This document shows, piece by piece, positions 54,576 to 63,138 of a DNA stretch of 64,000 nucleotides (the first letter of the stretch is position 1; every line of letters starts with the position of its first letter). Source of the DNA: JAKFWF01 sp963741505 (GTDB lineage: Bacteria > Pseudomonadota > Alphaproteobacteria > Rhizobiales > Hyphomicrobiaceae); assembly GCA_963741505.1 (NCBI GenBank), contig CAVUIJ010000035.1, positions 124,001 to 188,000 of the forward strand. Reading direction: 5' to 3'. A model generated the notes under the pieces. That model was not told the origin of the DNA. It was given only the letters and a program-made list of their open reading frames with translations, and searched no databases. The position numbers were made by a program, and so were the translations under genes.

Positions 54576-55144
54576 TCGACCGCCTTCTCGATGCGCCGGT
54601 CCGGCACCAGCCACATCAGTGCTACGGCGACATAGAGGGCGCACGAGATCCACTGGTTGACGAACGCCAGCGCGATGCCGGCCATGTAGAGTGCCGGCGA
54701 CAGCTTGCCCTTGAGGTCGCTGCCGAGAACCGTCGCCAGCATCGAGCCGGGGCCCTCGCTCTTTATGATCGTGGTCTGCAGGACCATGTAGGCGAACGCC
54801 GGCATCAGCAGCGCCACGCCGTAGATCGCGACCGGCAGGGCTGCGAAATTGTTCTCGCCCATCCAGCCGGTGGCGAACGGGATCAGCGACAGCCAGAACA
54901 GCAAATGCATGTTGGCCCACAGCATCGCACCGTTCACCTTGCTGACGGTGTGCATCATGTGGTGATGGTTGTTCCAGTAGATGCCGACATAGATGAAACT
55001 CAGCACGTAGCTCAGGAACACGGGCAGGAGCTTGGCGAGATCGGCCCAGCCGGCGCCGTGCGGCACCTTGAGCTCGAGCACCATGATGGTGATGATGATG
55101 GCGATGACACCGTCGCTGAACGCCAGCAGTCGATCCTTTTCCAC
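54572..55144 (-). CDS. DUF1211/TMEM175-like membrane protein, possible K+ channel
   Basis: 190 residues with six hydrophobic segments. The family signature RLLAFSDGVIAIIITIMVLEL (helix 1 with the FSD motif) sits at the N-terminus. Bacterial TMEM175 relatives are potassium-permeable channels. The start is taken as GTG 55144; an upstream ATG would add about 34 residues of low-quality sequence. It overlaps the ferredoxin-like gene by ATGA, so the two are coupled. Confidence 0.83.
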   Translation of the reverse strand: MEKDRLLAFSDGVIAIIITIMVLELKVPHGAGWADLAKLLPVFLSYVLSFIYVGIYWNNHHHMMHTVSKVNGAMLWANMHLLFWLSLIPFATGWMGENNFAALPVAIYGVALLMPAFAYMVLQTTIIKSEGPGSMLATVLGSDLKGKLSPALYMAGIALAFVNQWISCALYVAVALMWLVPDRRIEKAVE

Positions 55145-55249
55145 GGGGGTCTGATCCTCTCTTCGATTGGGAGTGGTGAGGGCAGCGTTTGCATCGCCGA
55201 CGCGGATATTACAAGCTGCCGATGTCTCGGGCACAAGCGGGAACACGGC

Positions 55250-56489
55250 ATGCGCAGCAACCTCTCAATCAACGGCGACCGACTGTGGGACACGATCGCC
55301 CAGTCGGCCAAGATCGGCACCGGCCCGAAGGGCGGCTTGCGGCGCCTGACGCTCACCGATGACGACAAACGCATGCGCGATCTGTTCGCGTCTTGGGCCA
55401 AGGCTGCCGGCTATGGCCTCACCGTCGATGCGCTCGGCAACATGTTCGTGCGCCGCGAGGGAACCGACCCGAGCCTCGCCCCGGTCGATCATCGGCAGCC
55501 ACTTGGACACGCAAGCCAGCGGTGGCCGCTTCGACGGCATTCTCGGCGTGCTGGGTGGCCTCGAAGTCCTGCGTACGCTCGACGACCTCGGACTGAAGAC
55601 CAAGCGCGCCATCGAGGTCGTCAACTGGACCAACGAGGAAGGCGCCCGGTTCTATCCGCCGATGATGTGCTCGCTCGCCTTCGCCGGCCGGGCGACGGTC
55701 GATTGGGCCAATGATCGCCTCGACAAGGACGGCCGCCGCTTCGGCGATGAACTGGCCCGCATCGGCTATGCCGGCGCCACGGCCGTTGGCGGCCGCAAGC
55801 TCGACAGCTACTTCGAATTGCACATCGAGCAAGGGCCGAAGCTCGATGCCAGCGGCGTCAGGATCGGGGTCGTCACCGGCGGCTTTCCGACACGAGGCAT
55901 GCGCATCGAGATCACCGGCGAGACCGCGCACGTTGGCCCAACCGCCATGGCGCGGCGGCACAACGCGCTGGTCGCGGCCAGTCATGTCGCCGTCGCTATC
56001 GACGACATCGGCTGGCGCTACGCCCACGCCGAGGCCAAGGCCACCGCCGCCCGCCTCGACCTGTGGCCGAACCTGCCGGGTATCATCTCCGAGCGCGCGA
56101 CGCTGTTCTGCGACCTGCGCCATCCGGAAGCCGCCGAACTGGAGAAGATGGTGGCCGAGATCGAGATTGCGCTGCCCGATTGCGCCCGTCGCGGCCGCTG
56201 TAAGGTCGAGATCGGCGAACGCTGGGGTTTCGGCGTGATGGCGTTCGATGCCGATCTGATCGGGCTGATCCGGCAGGCGGCGGCGGAGCTGGGTGAGGCG
56301 ACGATGGACCTCAAGTCCGAAGCCGGCCATGACAGCTACAATATCGCCACCATGTGCCCGGCGGCGATGATTTTCACGCCGTGCAAGGACGGCATCAGCC
56401 ACAACGAAGCCGAGGACACCACCCTCGCAGACACTCTGCCCGGCGCCAACGTGCTGCTGCGGGCGGTGATCGCGCGGGCCAATCGTTGA
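55250..56489 (+). CDS. Zn-dependent M20 hydrolase, N-carbamoyl-L-amino acid hydrolase/allantoate amidohydrolase type (one frameshift)
   Basis: About 412 residues with frame restored. N-terminal GDRLWDTIAQSAKIG is typical of the HyuC/AllC group. After a 1-base insertion at about 55487 come the metal residues in IIGSHLDTQASGGRFDG, NWTNEEGARFYPPMMCSLAF with the catalytic Glu, YFELHIEQGP, and TGETAHVGPTAM. It hydrolyses N-carbamoyl or ureido compounds. The uncorrected frame reads VDHRQP in place of VIIGSH. Confidence 0.88.
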
Positions 56490-56606
56490 AAGCCCGGCTG
56501 ATGTGCACGGGCGATTGACGCGCCGGGCTTGCTTGGCGCGAGCGGTGCGGCTATCCCGCAGTCCAAGCGCTTCTACAACCCATTCGATTCGACGCGGGGA
56601 CGGCCC

Positions 56607-57806
56607 ATGAACCTCGACAAGCTCAAGACCACGGCCGGCGTGGACGTGAAAGGCAAGCGCGTGCTGGTGCGCTGCGACTTGAACGTGCCGGTTGCCAATG
56701 GCCGCGTCACCGACGCGACGCGGCTCGAACGGCTGGTCGCCGGCCTGAAGGATCTGTCGGCGCGCGGCGCCAAGGTGATCGTGCTGTCGCATTTCGGCCG
56801 GCCGAAGGGCGTCGACCCGACCTTGAGTCTGGCGCCGATCGCGGCCGAGCTAGGCCGACTGATCGGCAAGCCGGTGGCGTTCGCGCCCGATTGCATCGGC
56901 GAGGCGGCGGTCAAGGTCGTCTACGCCATGCAGCCGGGCGGCATTGCCGTGCTTGAGAACCTGCGCTTCCACAAGGGCGAGGAGAAGAACGATCCCGCCT
57001 TCGCCAAGGAACTGGCCTCGCTTGGTGACCTGTTCGTCGGCGATGCGTTCTCCTGCGCCCACCGCGCCCACGCCTCGACCGAAGGCATCACGCATTATCT
57101 GCCGTCGTACGCCGGCCCGCTATTGATGGAGGAGATCGGCGCCCTGCGGGCCGCCCTCGACAAGCCGAAGCGGCCGACGGCAGCGGTGGTCGGCGGCGCC
57201 AAGGTCTCGACCAAGATCCCGGTGCTGGAGAACCTCCTTGCCAAGGTCGACAAGCTGATCATCGGCGGCGGCATGGCCAACACCTTCCTGCACGCCCAGG
57301 GCATTGCCGTCGGCAAGTCGCTTTGCGAGCCCGACTTCGCCAAGACCGCGCTCGAAATCTTCGCCGCCGCCAAGGCGCGCGGCGCCGAGATCATACTGCC
57401 GGTCGATGCGGTGGTGGCGCGCGAGTTCAAGGCCGGTGCTGCGGCCACTACCGTCGATGTCAAAGCCTGCCCGCCCGACCAGATGATCCTCGACGTCGGC
57501 CCGAAGTCGGTCGCGCACTTGACCAAGATCCTGGAAGGCTGCCACACCCTGCTGTGGAACGGTCCGCTCGGCGCCTTCGAGATCGAGCCGTTCGGCGCCG
57601 GCACATTCGCACTGGCCAAGGCCGCGGCAGCGCTGACCAAGGCCGGCAAGCTCGTGTCGGTGGCCGGCGGCGGCGATACCGTCGCGGCGCTCAACGCCGC
57701 GGGCGCAACCGGCGACTTCACCTACGTGTCGACTGCCGGCGGCGCCTTCCTCGAATGGCTCGAAGGCCGCGAATTGCCTGGCGTCGCCGCCCTGACGAAA
57801 GGTTGA
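56607..57806 (+). CDS. pgk: Phosphoglycerate kinase
   Basis: 399 residues of normal length. RVLVRCDLNVPVANGRVTD, VIVLSHFGRPKG, LENLRFHKGEEKND, AVVGGAKVSTKIPVL, and C-terminal WNGPLGAFE with AGGGDTVAAL are the standard motifs. It makes ATP from 1,3-bisphosphoglycerate in glycolysis and the reverse in gluconeogenesis. GGGGA upstream supports ATG 56607. Frame intact. gph follows after 5 bases. Confidence 0.96.
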   Translation: MNLDKLKTTAGVDVKGKRVLVRCDLNVPVANGRVTDATRLERLVAGLKDLSARGAKVIVLSHFGRPKGVDPTLSLAPIAAELGRLIGKPVAFAPDCIGEAAVKVVYAMQPGGIAVLENLRFHKGEEKNDPAFAKELASLGDLFVGDAFSCAHRAHASTEGITHYLPSYAGPLLMEEIGALRAALDKPKRPTAAVVGGAKVSTKIPVLENLLAKVDKLIIGGGMANTFLHAQGIAVGKSLCEPDFAKTALEIFAAAKARGAEIILPVDAVVAREFKAGAAATTVDVKACPPDQMILDVGPKSVAHLTKILEGCHTLLWNGPLGAFEIEPFGAGTFALAKAAAALTKAGKLVSVAGGGDTVAALNAAGATGDFTYVSTAGGAFLEWLEGRELPGVAALTKG

Positions 57807-57811
57807 GACTG

Positions 57812-58489
57812 ATGGCAAGATCCTCGCCCAAGGCCGTGGTATTTGACCTTGACGGCACATTGGTCGACAGCGCGCCGGATATCGCCGATGCGCTCAATCT
57901 GGCGATGCAGCCGCTGGGGGCCAAGACGTTCGCGGCGGCCGATGTCGTCAACCTGATCGGCGGCGGTGCGATGGCGGCGATCGACCGGGCGATTGTCGCG
58001 GCCAGCCTCGATGCCGATCCGGCGATGCGTCGGCAGATCCTCTCGACCTTCATGGGGCACTACAAAGTCGTGTCGGCGAGAGGGCGCGGGCTCTTCCCCG
58101 GGGCGCAGGAGTTGCTCGGCGGCTTGAATGATGCCGGCGTCGGCTGCGGCATCTGCACCAACAAGGCCGAGGACGTGGCGACGATCGCGCTCAAGGCGCT
58201 GGGCATCGACCACCACTTCCGCTCGGTCGTCGGTGCTTCCGAACGGCTGCCGAAGAAGCCCGACGCGGCGATGCTGCTGGCCAACATGGCCGAGTTGGGT
58301 GTCAGCGCGGCCGATACCGTGATGATCGGCGACAGTCCGGCCGACCATGGCGTGGCGCGAGCCGCCGGGGCGCAGGTGATCCTGGTCGACTTCGGCTATA
58401 CCCACACGCCGGTGACGGAGCTCGGCGCCGATGCTGTCGTTTCGCACCTGAGCGAGATTCCGGCCGCGCTGAGGGCCATTCGCGGTTAA
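57812..58489 (+). CDS. gph: Phosphoglycolate phosphatase-like HAD hydrolase
   Basis: 225 residues. Motif I VVFDLDGTLVDSAPDI, motif II ICTNKAED region, Lys in ERLPKKPDAAMLL, and motif IV VMIGDSPADHGVARAAG. Dephosphorylation of 2-phosphoglycolate is the best-fitting role, given the helical cap and VNLIGGGAMAAIDRA; other small sugar phosphates are possible. It lies 5 bases after pgk, likely co-transcribed. Confidence 0.88.
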   Translation: MARSSPKAVVFDLDGTLVDSAPDIADALNLAMQPLGAKTFAAADVVNLIGGGAMAAIDRAIVAASLDADPAMRRQILSTFMGHYKVVSARGRGLFPGAQELLGGLNDAGVGCGICTNKAEDVATIALKALGIDHHFRSVVGASERLPKKPDAAMLLANMAELGVSAADTVMIGDSPADHGVARAAGAQVILVDFGYTHTPVTELGADAVVSHLSEIPAALRAIRG

Positions 58490-58623
58490 TTCCGGCCGAT
58501 TTCAATGATGTGACGGCAAGGTGAATTGTGCGAGCCAGTGACGTGGACTAGATCCTCGGTGCCCCGTCGATGGCGGCCGGCTGCCTGCAGGGGAGTCGCC
58601 ATCGACAAAACAAGAGAGCTTTC

Positions 58624-59439
58624 ATGTTCGCCGACCTCAACATCTACTTCGGCGTGGCGCTGGCCGGTCTGGCGAGTTTCCTGTCGCCGTGCGTGCTGCC
58701 GTTGGTGCCGCCGTATCTGGGCTACCTTGGCGGCACGACGGTGAGCCAGGGCAGCATGGCCGAGGGATTGTCGCCGCAGGTGTGGCGGCGCATCGTTGTC
58801 GGCTCGCTGTTCTTCGTCGCCGGCTTTTCGACCGTATTCGTCAGCCTCGGCGCCGGGGCGTCGGTATTCGGCGGCCTGATCGCGACATACCGCGGGCAGC
58901 TGTCGATCGCAGCCGGCATCGTCATCATCCTGTTCGGCCTGCACTTTCTCGGGCTGTTGAAGATCCCGCTGCTGTACAAGGAGGCGCGCTACCGCACCGA
59001 CGTCAAGGGCGTGAGCCTGGCCGGTGCCTACGTCATCGGCCTCGCGTTCGCGTTCGGCTGGACGCCATGCGTCGGGCCGGTGCTGGCGACCGTGCTGGCA
59101 GTCGCCTCCAACGAAGGCAGCGCCGGCGCCGGTGCCCGGTTGCTCGCCGCCTATTCGCTTGGCCTCGGCGTTCCGTTCGTGCTGGCGGCGGTGGCGATCC
59201 GCCCCTTCCTGTCGTTCCTGCAGCGCTTCAAGCGGCACCTGGGCACGATGGAGAAGCTGATGGGGATCGTGCTGATCATGACCGGCATCGCCATCCTCAA
59301 CATCTTGCCCTGGTTCAGTTTGTCGGCACTGGCGCAGTGGACGCTGGAGAATTTTCCCGGCCTCGGCGCGGTTGAGGAATGGTTCACCTCGAAGTCGCTG
59401 CAGACCGACATCATGAAACAGACGCTGCCGAAGCAATGA
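58624..59439 (+). CDS. ccdA: Cytochrome c biogenesis protein CcdA
   Basis: 271 residues, six membrane helices. The redox cysteines are in LSPCVLPLVPPYLGYLGG (helix 1) and FGWTPCVGPVLATVL (helix 4). CcdA carries reducing power across the membrane from thioredoxin to apocytochrome c and periplasmic thiol proteins. This suits an organism with multi-haem exported cytochromes such as that at 46142-48455. It overlaps thiD by ATGA (59436-59439). Confidence 0.92.
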   Translation: MFADLNIYFGVALAGLASFLSPCVLPLVPPYLGYLGGTTVSQGSMAEGLSPQVWRRIVVGSLFFVAGFSTVFVSLGAGASVFGGLIATYRGQLSIAAGIVIILFGLHFLGLLKIPLLYKEARYRTDVKGVSLAGAYVIGLAFAFGWTPCVGPVLATVLAVASNEGSAGAGARLLAAYSLGLGVPFVLAAVAIRPFLSFLQRFKRHLGTMEKLMGIVLIMTGIAILNILPWFSLSALAQWTLENFPGLGAVEEWFTSKSLQTDIMKQTLPKQ

Positions 59440-60260
59440 CCCAGCGTATTCCCGTTGCCCTGACTATCGCCGGCTCGGATTCGTCCGGCGGCGCCGGCAT
59501 CCAGGCCGACCTCAAGACGTTTTCGGCGTTCGGCATCTACGGGGCGTGTGCGATCACGGCGCTGACCGCGCAGAACACGCTCGGCGTGCACGGCGTGCAC
59601 CTGGTGCCGGCGGAATTCGTCATCGCCCAAATCGATGCCGTGCTGAGCGATCTCGAAGTCGGCGCCATCAAGACCGGAATGCTGGCAAGCACTGCGATCG
59701 TGCGGGCGGTCGCCGAGCGGCTGGGCGCGGCGCGTGGCATCCCGGTCGTGGTCGATCCGGTGATGGTGGCGACCAGCGGCGACAACCTGCTCGACGCCGA
59801 CGCCATCGCGGCGGTACGCACCCTGCTGCTGCCGCGCGCGACATTGATCACGCCCAATCTGCCCGAGGCGGCGCGGTTATTGGGTCAGGCCGAGGCGTCG
59901 TGCGACCGGTCGATGGCGGCGCAGGCGCAGGCCCTGCTGGCGATGGGGCCCCAGGCCGTGCTGCTGAAGGGCGGGCACGGCAGTGGCAATCTTGCCACCG
60001 ACATCCTGGCTATCGGCGACCGGATCGTGTCGTTCACCCGGCCCCGGCTCGCAACTGCGGCGACGCACGGGACCGGTTGCACCCTGTCGGCGGCAATCGC
60101 GGCGCTTCTGGCGTCCGGCGTGGCGATGGAGGCTGCAGTCGAGCGCGCCAAGAGCTTTGTCTGGAGCGCACTTGTCAGCGGCGCCGATCTTGGGCTGGGC
60201 GCTGGCCATGGGCCGGTCGACCACCTCCACGCAATACGGCGGGCACAGCCACCCGCTTGA
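59436..60260 (+). CDS. thiD: Hydroxymethylpyrimidine/phosphomethylpyrimidine kinase
   Basis: 274 residues of the ribokinase family. TIAGSDSSGGAGIQADLKTF, AITALTAQNTLGVHGV, VVVDPVMVATSGDNLL, LITPNLPEAARLLG and the anion-hole ATHGTGCTLSAAIAALLA mark ThiD. It phosphorylates HMP twice for thiamine synthesis. The start overlaps the ccdA stop. Confidence 0.94.
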   Translation: MTQRIPVALTIAGSDSSGGAGIQADLKTFSAFGIYGACAITALTAQNTLGVHGVHLVPAEFVIAQIDAVLSDLEVGAIKTGMLASTAIVRAVAERLGAARGIPVVVDPVMVATSGDNLLDADAIAAVRTLLLPRATLITPNLPEAARLLGQAEASCDRSMAAQAQALLAMGPQAVLLKGGHGSGNLATDILAIGDRIVSFTRPRLATAATHGTGCTLSAAIAALLASGVAMEAAVERAKSFVWSALVSGADLGLGAGHGPVDHLHAIRRAQPPA

Positions 60261-60388
60261 CCGCGCCATCAACCATGCTATCCGATCGCATCAAGGATTC
60301 GGCGACCGTTGCTCGCTGACAACTGATTTGTCTTGACGATTGCGTTAATGTGCTGGGATTGCGCCGGGACAACCGGCCGGAGGACGCT

Positions 60389-60868
60389 ATGCGTTTGGGA
60401 AACCTTACAGCTGCCTTTGCTGCTGCCACAGCGCTATTCGCTGCCGCCTATCCCGGCCTGACTGCGCCGGTCAATGACCTCGCCGGCCGGTGGTCGGGCT
60501 GGGGTTCGATCACCATGGCCAACGGCTCGTCCGAGCAGGTCAAGTGCGTCGCCACATATTTCATTGAGGGCGGCGGCGCGCAGGTGCGGCAAAATCTGCG
60601 CTGCGCCTCGACCAGCTACAAGATCGACGCCACCGCCAAGCTCAACAACGCCAATGGCCAACTTACCGGCGAGTGGGAAGAGAAGACCTACGCCGCGATC
60701 GGCTCGGTGGCCGGACGCTTCCACGGCACCGGTTTCAACGTGTCGATTCAGGGGCCGGCATTTTCGGCGGCCATGGCGGTCACCACCACCAGCTGCAAGC
60801 AGTCGATCAGCATCACGCCGACCGGCTTCGATATCTCTCGCATCAATATCGGCCTCGATAAGTGTTGA
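60389..60868 (+). CDS. Small exported protein, unknown function
   Basis: 159 residues with a signal peptide (NLTAAFAAATALFAAAYP). The mature region begins LAGRWSGWGSITMANGSSEQ and is beta-rich with four cysteines (VKCVATYF, LRCASTS, TTSCKQ, LDKC), suggesting two disulfides and a lipocalin-like or barrel fold. The family seems conserved in alphaproteobacteria but no function is known to me. GGAGG six bases before ATG 60389. Confidence 0.75.
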   Translation: MRLGNLTAAFAAATALFAAAYPGLTAPVNDLAGRWSGWGSITMANGSSEQVKCVATYFIEGGGAQVRQNLRCASTSYKIDATAKLNNANGQLTGEWEEKTYAAIGSVAGRFHGTGFNVSIQGPAFSAAMAVTTTSCKQSISITPTGFDISRINIGLDKC

Positions 60869-61363
60869 AGCGATTTGCTCTCGGCGAGATGAAACGGGGC
60901 AATTGTTGCTGTTTGGCATCGGGCAGGCCGGAACTCGGTGCTACAACTCATTGCCGGGTTGAAATGGCTGACCTCCTCTGGCACGATTTTCAGTGTAGCG
61001 CGCAGTTCGGTTGCCGGGGGTAGCCTGGGCTTGCAGCGCGGCTTGCGGGGAGGCGCAAAGCGTGGCGTGGGGACGCCCGCTTTCGCCGTCATCTGAAACC
61101 GGTCCAGCGCAGCTGGGCCGGTTTTTTTGCGGGCCTGCGCGCCGCACGCTCGGCGGCTTAGATTGCCTTCTTTTCTGTGGAGAGTGTTTCATCGGTGCAC
61201 GGGCGTGGCAGGTGGGGCACAGAGGGCCGAGAATCAGGGCAGGCGAACCGGATCCAGGTACTTCCCGAATTGCAACCGTGTCGAATTCTTGACAGACAGT
61301 TAATCAAGCATCGGTGGCGTCGAACGTACAGCCATCGGACAATGTAGAGTTCGAGGGGGAACC
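60869..61363. other. Non-coding interval before the FadL gene
   Basis: About 495 bases with no supportable gene. The first half (about 60960-61128) ends in a strong plus-strand terminator and could hold an unlisted small RNA or the 3' UTR of the preceding gene. The second half holds TTGACA at 61289-61294 without a convincing -10 box. No repeat of the palindromic families is seen here. Confidence 0.6.
61096..61128 (+). terminator. Rho-independent terminator
   Basis: AAACCGGTCCA / TGGGCCGGTTT stem (one G-U pair) with loop GCGCAGC and a T7 tract at 61122-61128. It lies 230 bases after the preceding gene's stop. Confidence 0.85.
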
Positions 61364-62657
61364 ATGGCTAGGTCAGGCAAGCGCACAGCGCTGTTAGGTT
61401 CGGTGGCCGTGACGGCGCTGATCGCGGGTGCCGCCAGCGCGGTCGCGGGCGGGTTCGCGATCCGCGAGCAGTCGACCGAGAGCCAGGGTGCCTCGTTTGC
61501 GGGCAATGCGGCGGGAACGAGCCTCGGCGCCATGTTCTGGAACCCAGCCGCCGCCGCCAATAAGCCCGGCCCGGGGATCAATACGGAATCGAACTACGCC
61601 TGATCATCCCGCGGGCGGATGTGACGGTTGAAAGCGCAGTCACGGCCTCTCTAGCCGGCGTTTTGGCGGCGCCAGGCACGCCAAACTCGAGCGAGATCGG
61701 CCACTATGGCGATCGTTCCGGCAAGCTATGCCAGCTACCAGCTCAGCCCGGCGACTGTTCCTCGGCCTAGGTATCAACTCGGCATTCGGACTCGCCACCG
61801 AACCTGAAGATGCCACTTATGACGGTGCGTTCTTGGCCGGCGTTCGCAGCTGTTCACGGTCGGCGCAACACCGACACTGGCCTACGTGATTGCTCCCGGC
61901 GTGACGGTCGGCGCCGGCGCGCAGATCAACTACGCCAAGGGCACATTCAAGTTCGCGACCGCGCATCCCAGCGAGCCAAGCACGTCGTTCACGGGTGACG
62001 ACTATCGCGTTCGGCGCGACCGCCGGCGTTATGTTGACCCCTGCGCCCGGAACGCGCATCGGTCTGGGCTGGCGTTCGGCGCTGACGCACGATCTTGAAG
62101 GCACTTTCAATCGACCCGCTGGGCATGCTGGGACGCTGCCCGGAATCTACGCGGCACTGCCGAGGTCAAGCTGCCGGACATCGTGACGTTGAGCCTCAAT
62201 CAGGCAATCGCGCCGAACATGCGCCTGCTGGGCACCGTCGAGTGGTCGAATTGGAGCCGGTTCAACGAACTGCGTGGTGAAGGACGCTAGTGGCATCGGC
62301 TCCGACATGGTCATCGCGGCCAACTGGGTCGATGGCTGGTTCTTCTCGGTCGGCGCCGAGTACGACTATAGCCGGCAGCTCGACGCTGCGCACTGGCGTC
62401 GGTTACGAAATGGTCGCCGATCGACGATCCGAAGAAGCGCCTGATTGGCATCCCGGACTCGAACCGTGTCTGGGCTGAGCATCGGCGGCAACTACAAGCT
62501 GACGGAAGCGACGAGCGTCGACCTCGCCTACACACACGTGTTCCTCGAGGATTCGCGATTCGATCGCAGACATTCCGGCGCAGCCGTCCTCAATCTGAAG
62601 GGCTCGATCGAAGCCTCGACCGACATCATTTCGGTGGGCCTCAAGACCAAGTTCTGA
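61364..62657 (+). pseudogene. OmpP1/FadL-type outer-membrane porin, many frameshifts
   Basis: A full-length FadL/TodX family porin can be pieced together from three frames. It has a signal peptide ending AASAVAG, N-terminus GGFAIREQSTESQGASFAGN and FWNPAAAAN, middle strands such as LAYVIAPGVTVGAGAQINYA and PDIVTLSLNQAIAPNMRLLG, and C-terminus SIGGNYKLTEATSVDLAYTH to VGLKTKF with the terminal Phe used for barrel insertion. At least eight 1-base indels occur in 1.3 kb (first at about 61597), far denser than elsewhere. Such proteins take up long-chain fatty acids or hydrocarbons. It is either a decayed gene or a poorly resolved part of the assembly. Confidence 0.78.
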
Positions 62658-62830
62658 TCGGCCCTTGCGGTATTGAAGACGTTGAATTGCGCGAACGGCC
62701 GATCCCTCACCAGGGGCGGCCGTCTTGCTTTGCCACGCCACCTCTGGGTCCGTGGCCGTTTACCGGAGCTCACGACTGCCGTCCGAAATCGTTCCGGTTC
62801 AAGTGGAATTGAAGGGGTGAGCGCCGTTCC

Positions 62831-63061
62831 CGCCCTCTCCCCCGCCGCTTCGGGGGAGAGGGCAGAGGCCGGCACTTGCCGGCCGAGGGTGAGGGGCGGC
62901 TGCTTGCTCGAACGCGCTTTCTTCGCCCCACGATCATCTGACCCAGCCCGCTGTTGAGAGAGTCTTCGCGCTGCCGCCCCTCACCCTGACCCTCTCCCCG
63001 TACGCGCGTAATGCGCTACGGGGAGAGGGGAAGAATTCTTTCTCCCCCGCCGGGGAGAGGG
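62831..63061. repeat. Palindromic repeat block, same family as the soeA insertion
   Basis: Starts with the 39-base stretch shared with 30018-30056 (GCCCTCTCCCCCGCC then GGGGGAGAGGGC), then GAGGGTGAGGGGCGG, about 80 bases of spacer, CCGCCCCTCACCCTGACC and a hairpin CCTCTCCCCGTA/TACGGGGAGAGG, plus a small CTCCCCCGCCGGGGAG palindrome. It lies between the broken porin gene and the dehydratase gene. No coding potential. Confidence 0.78.
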
Positions 63062-63138
63062 AATGACCGCTTCAACTTACGTCGGAAGAACTCTAGTCTT
63101 GCCCGAACTTTGACCATTGCAACGAGGGCATGCCACCG

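Noticed and set aside
61011..61292. 93-codon open frame before the porin gene
   Set aside because: It runs through the rho-independent terminator, has no ribosome-binding site, and shows no recognisable domain.
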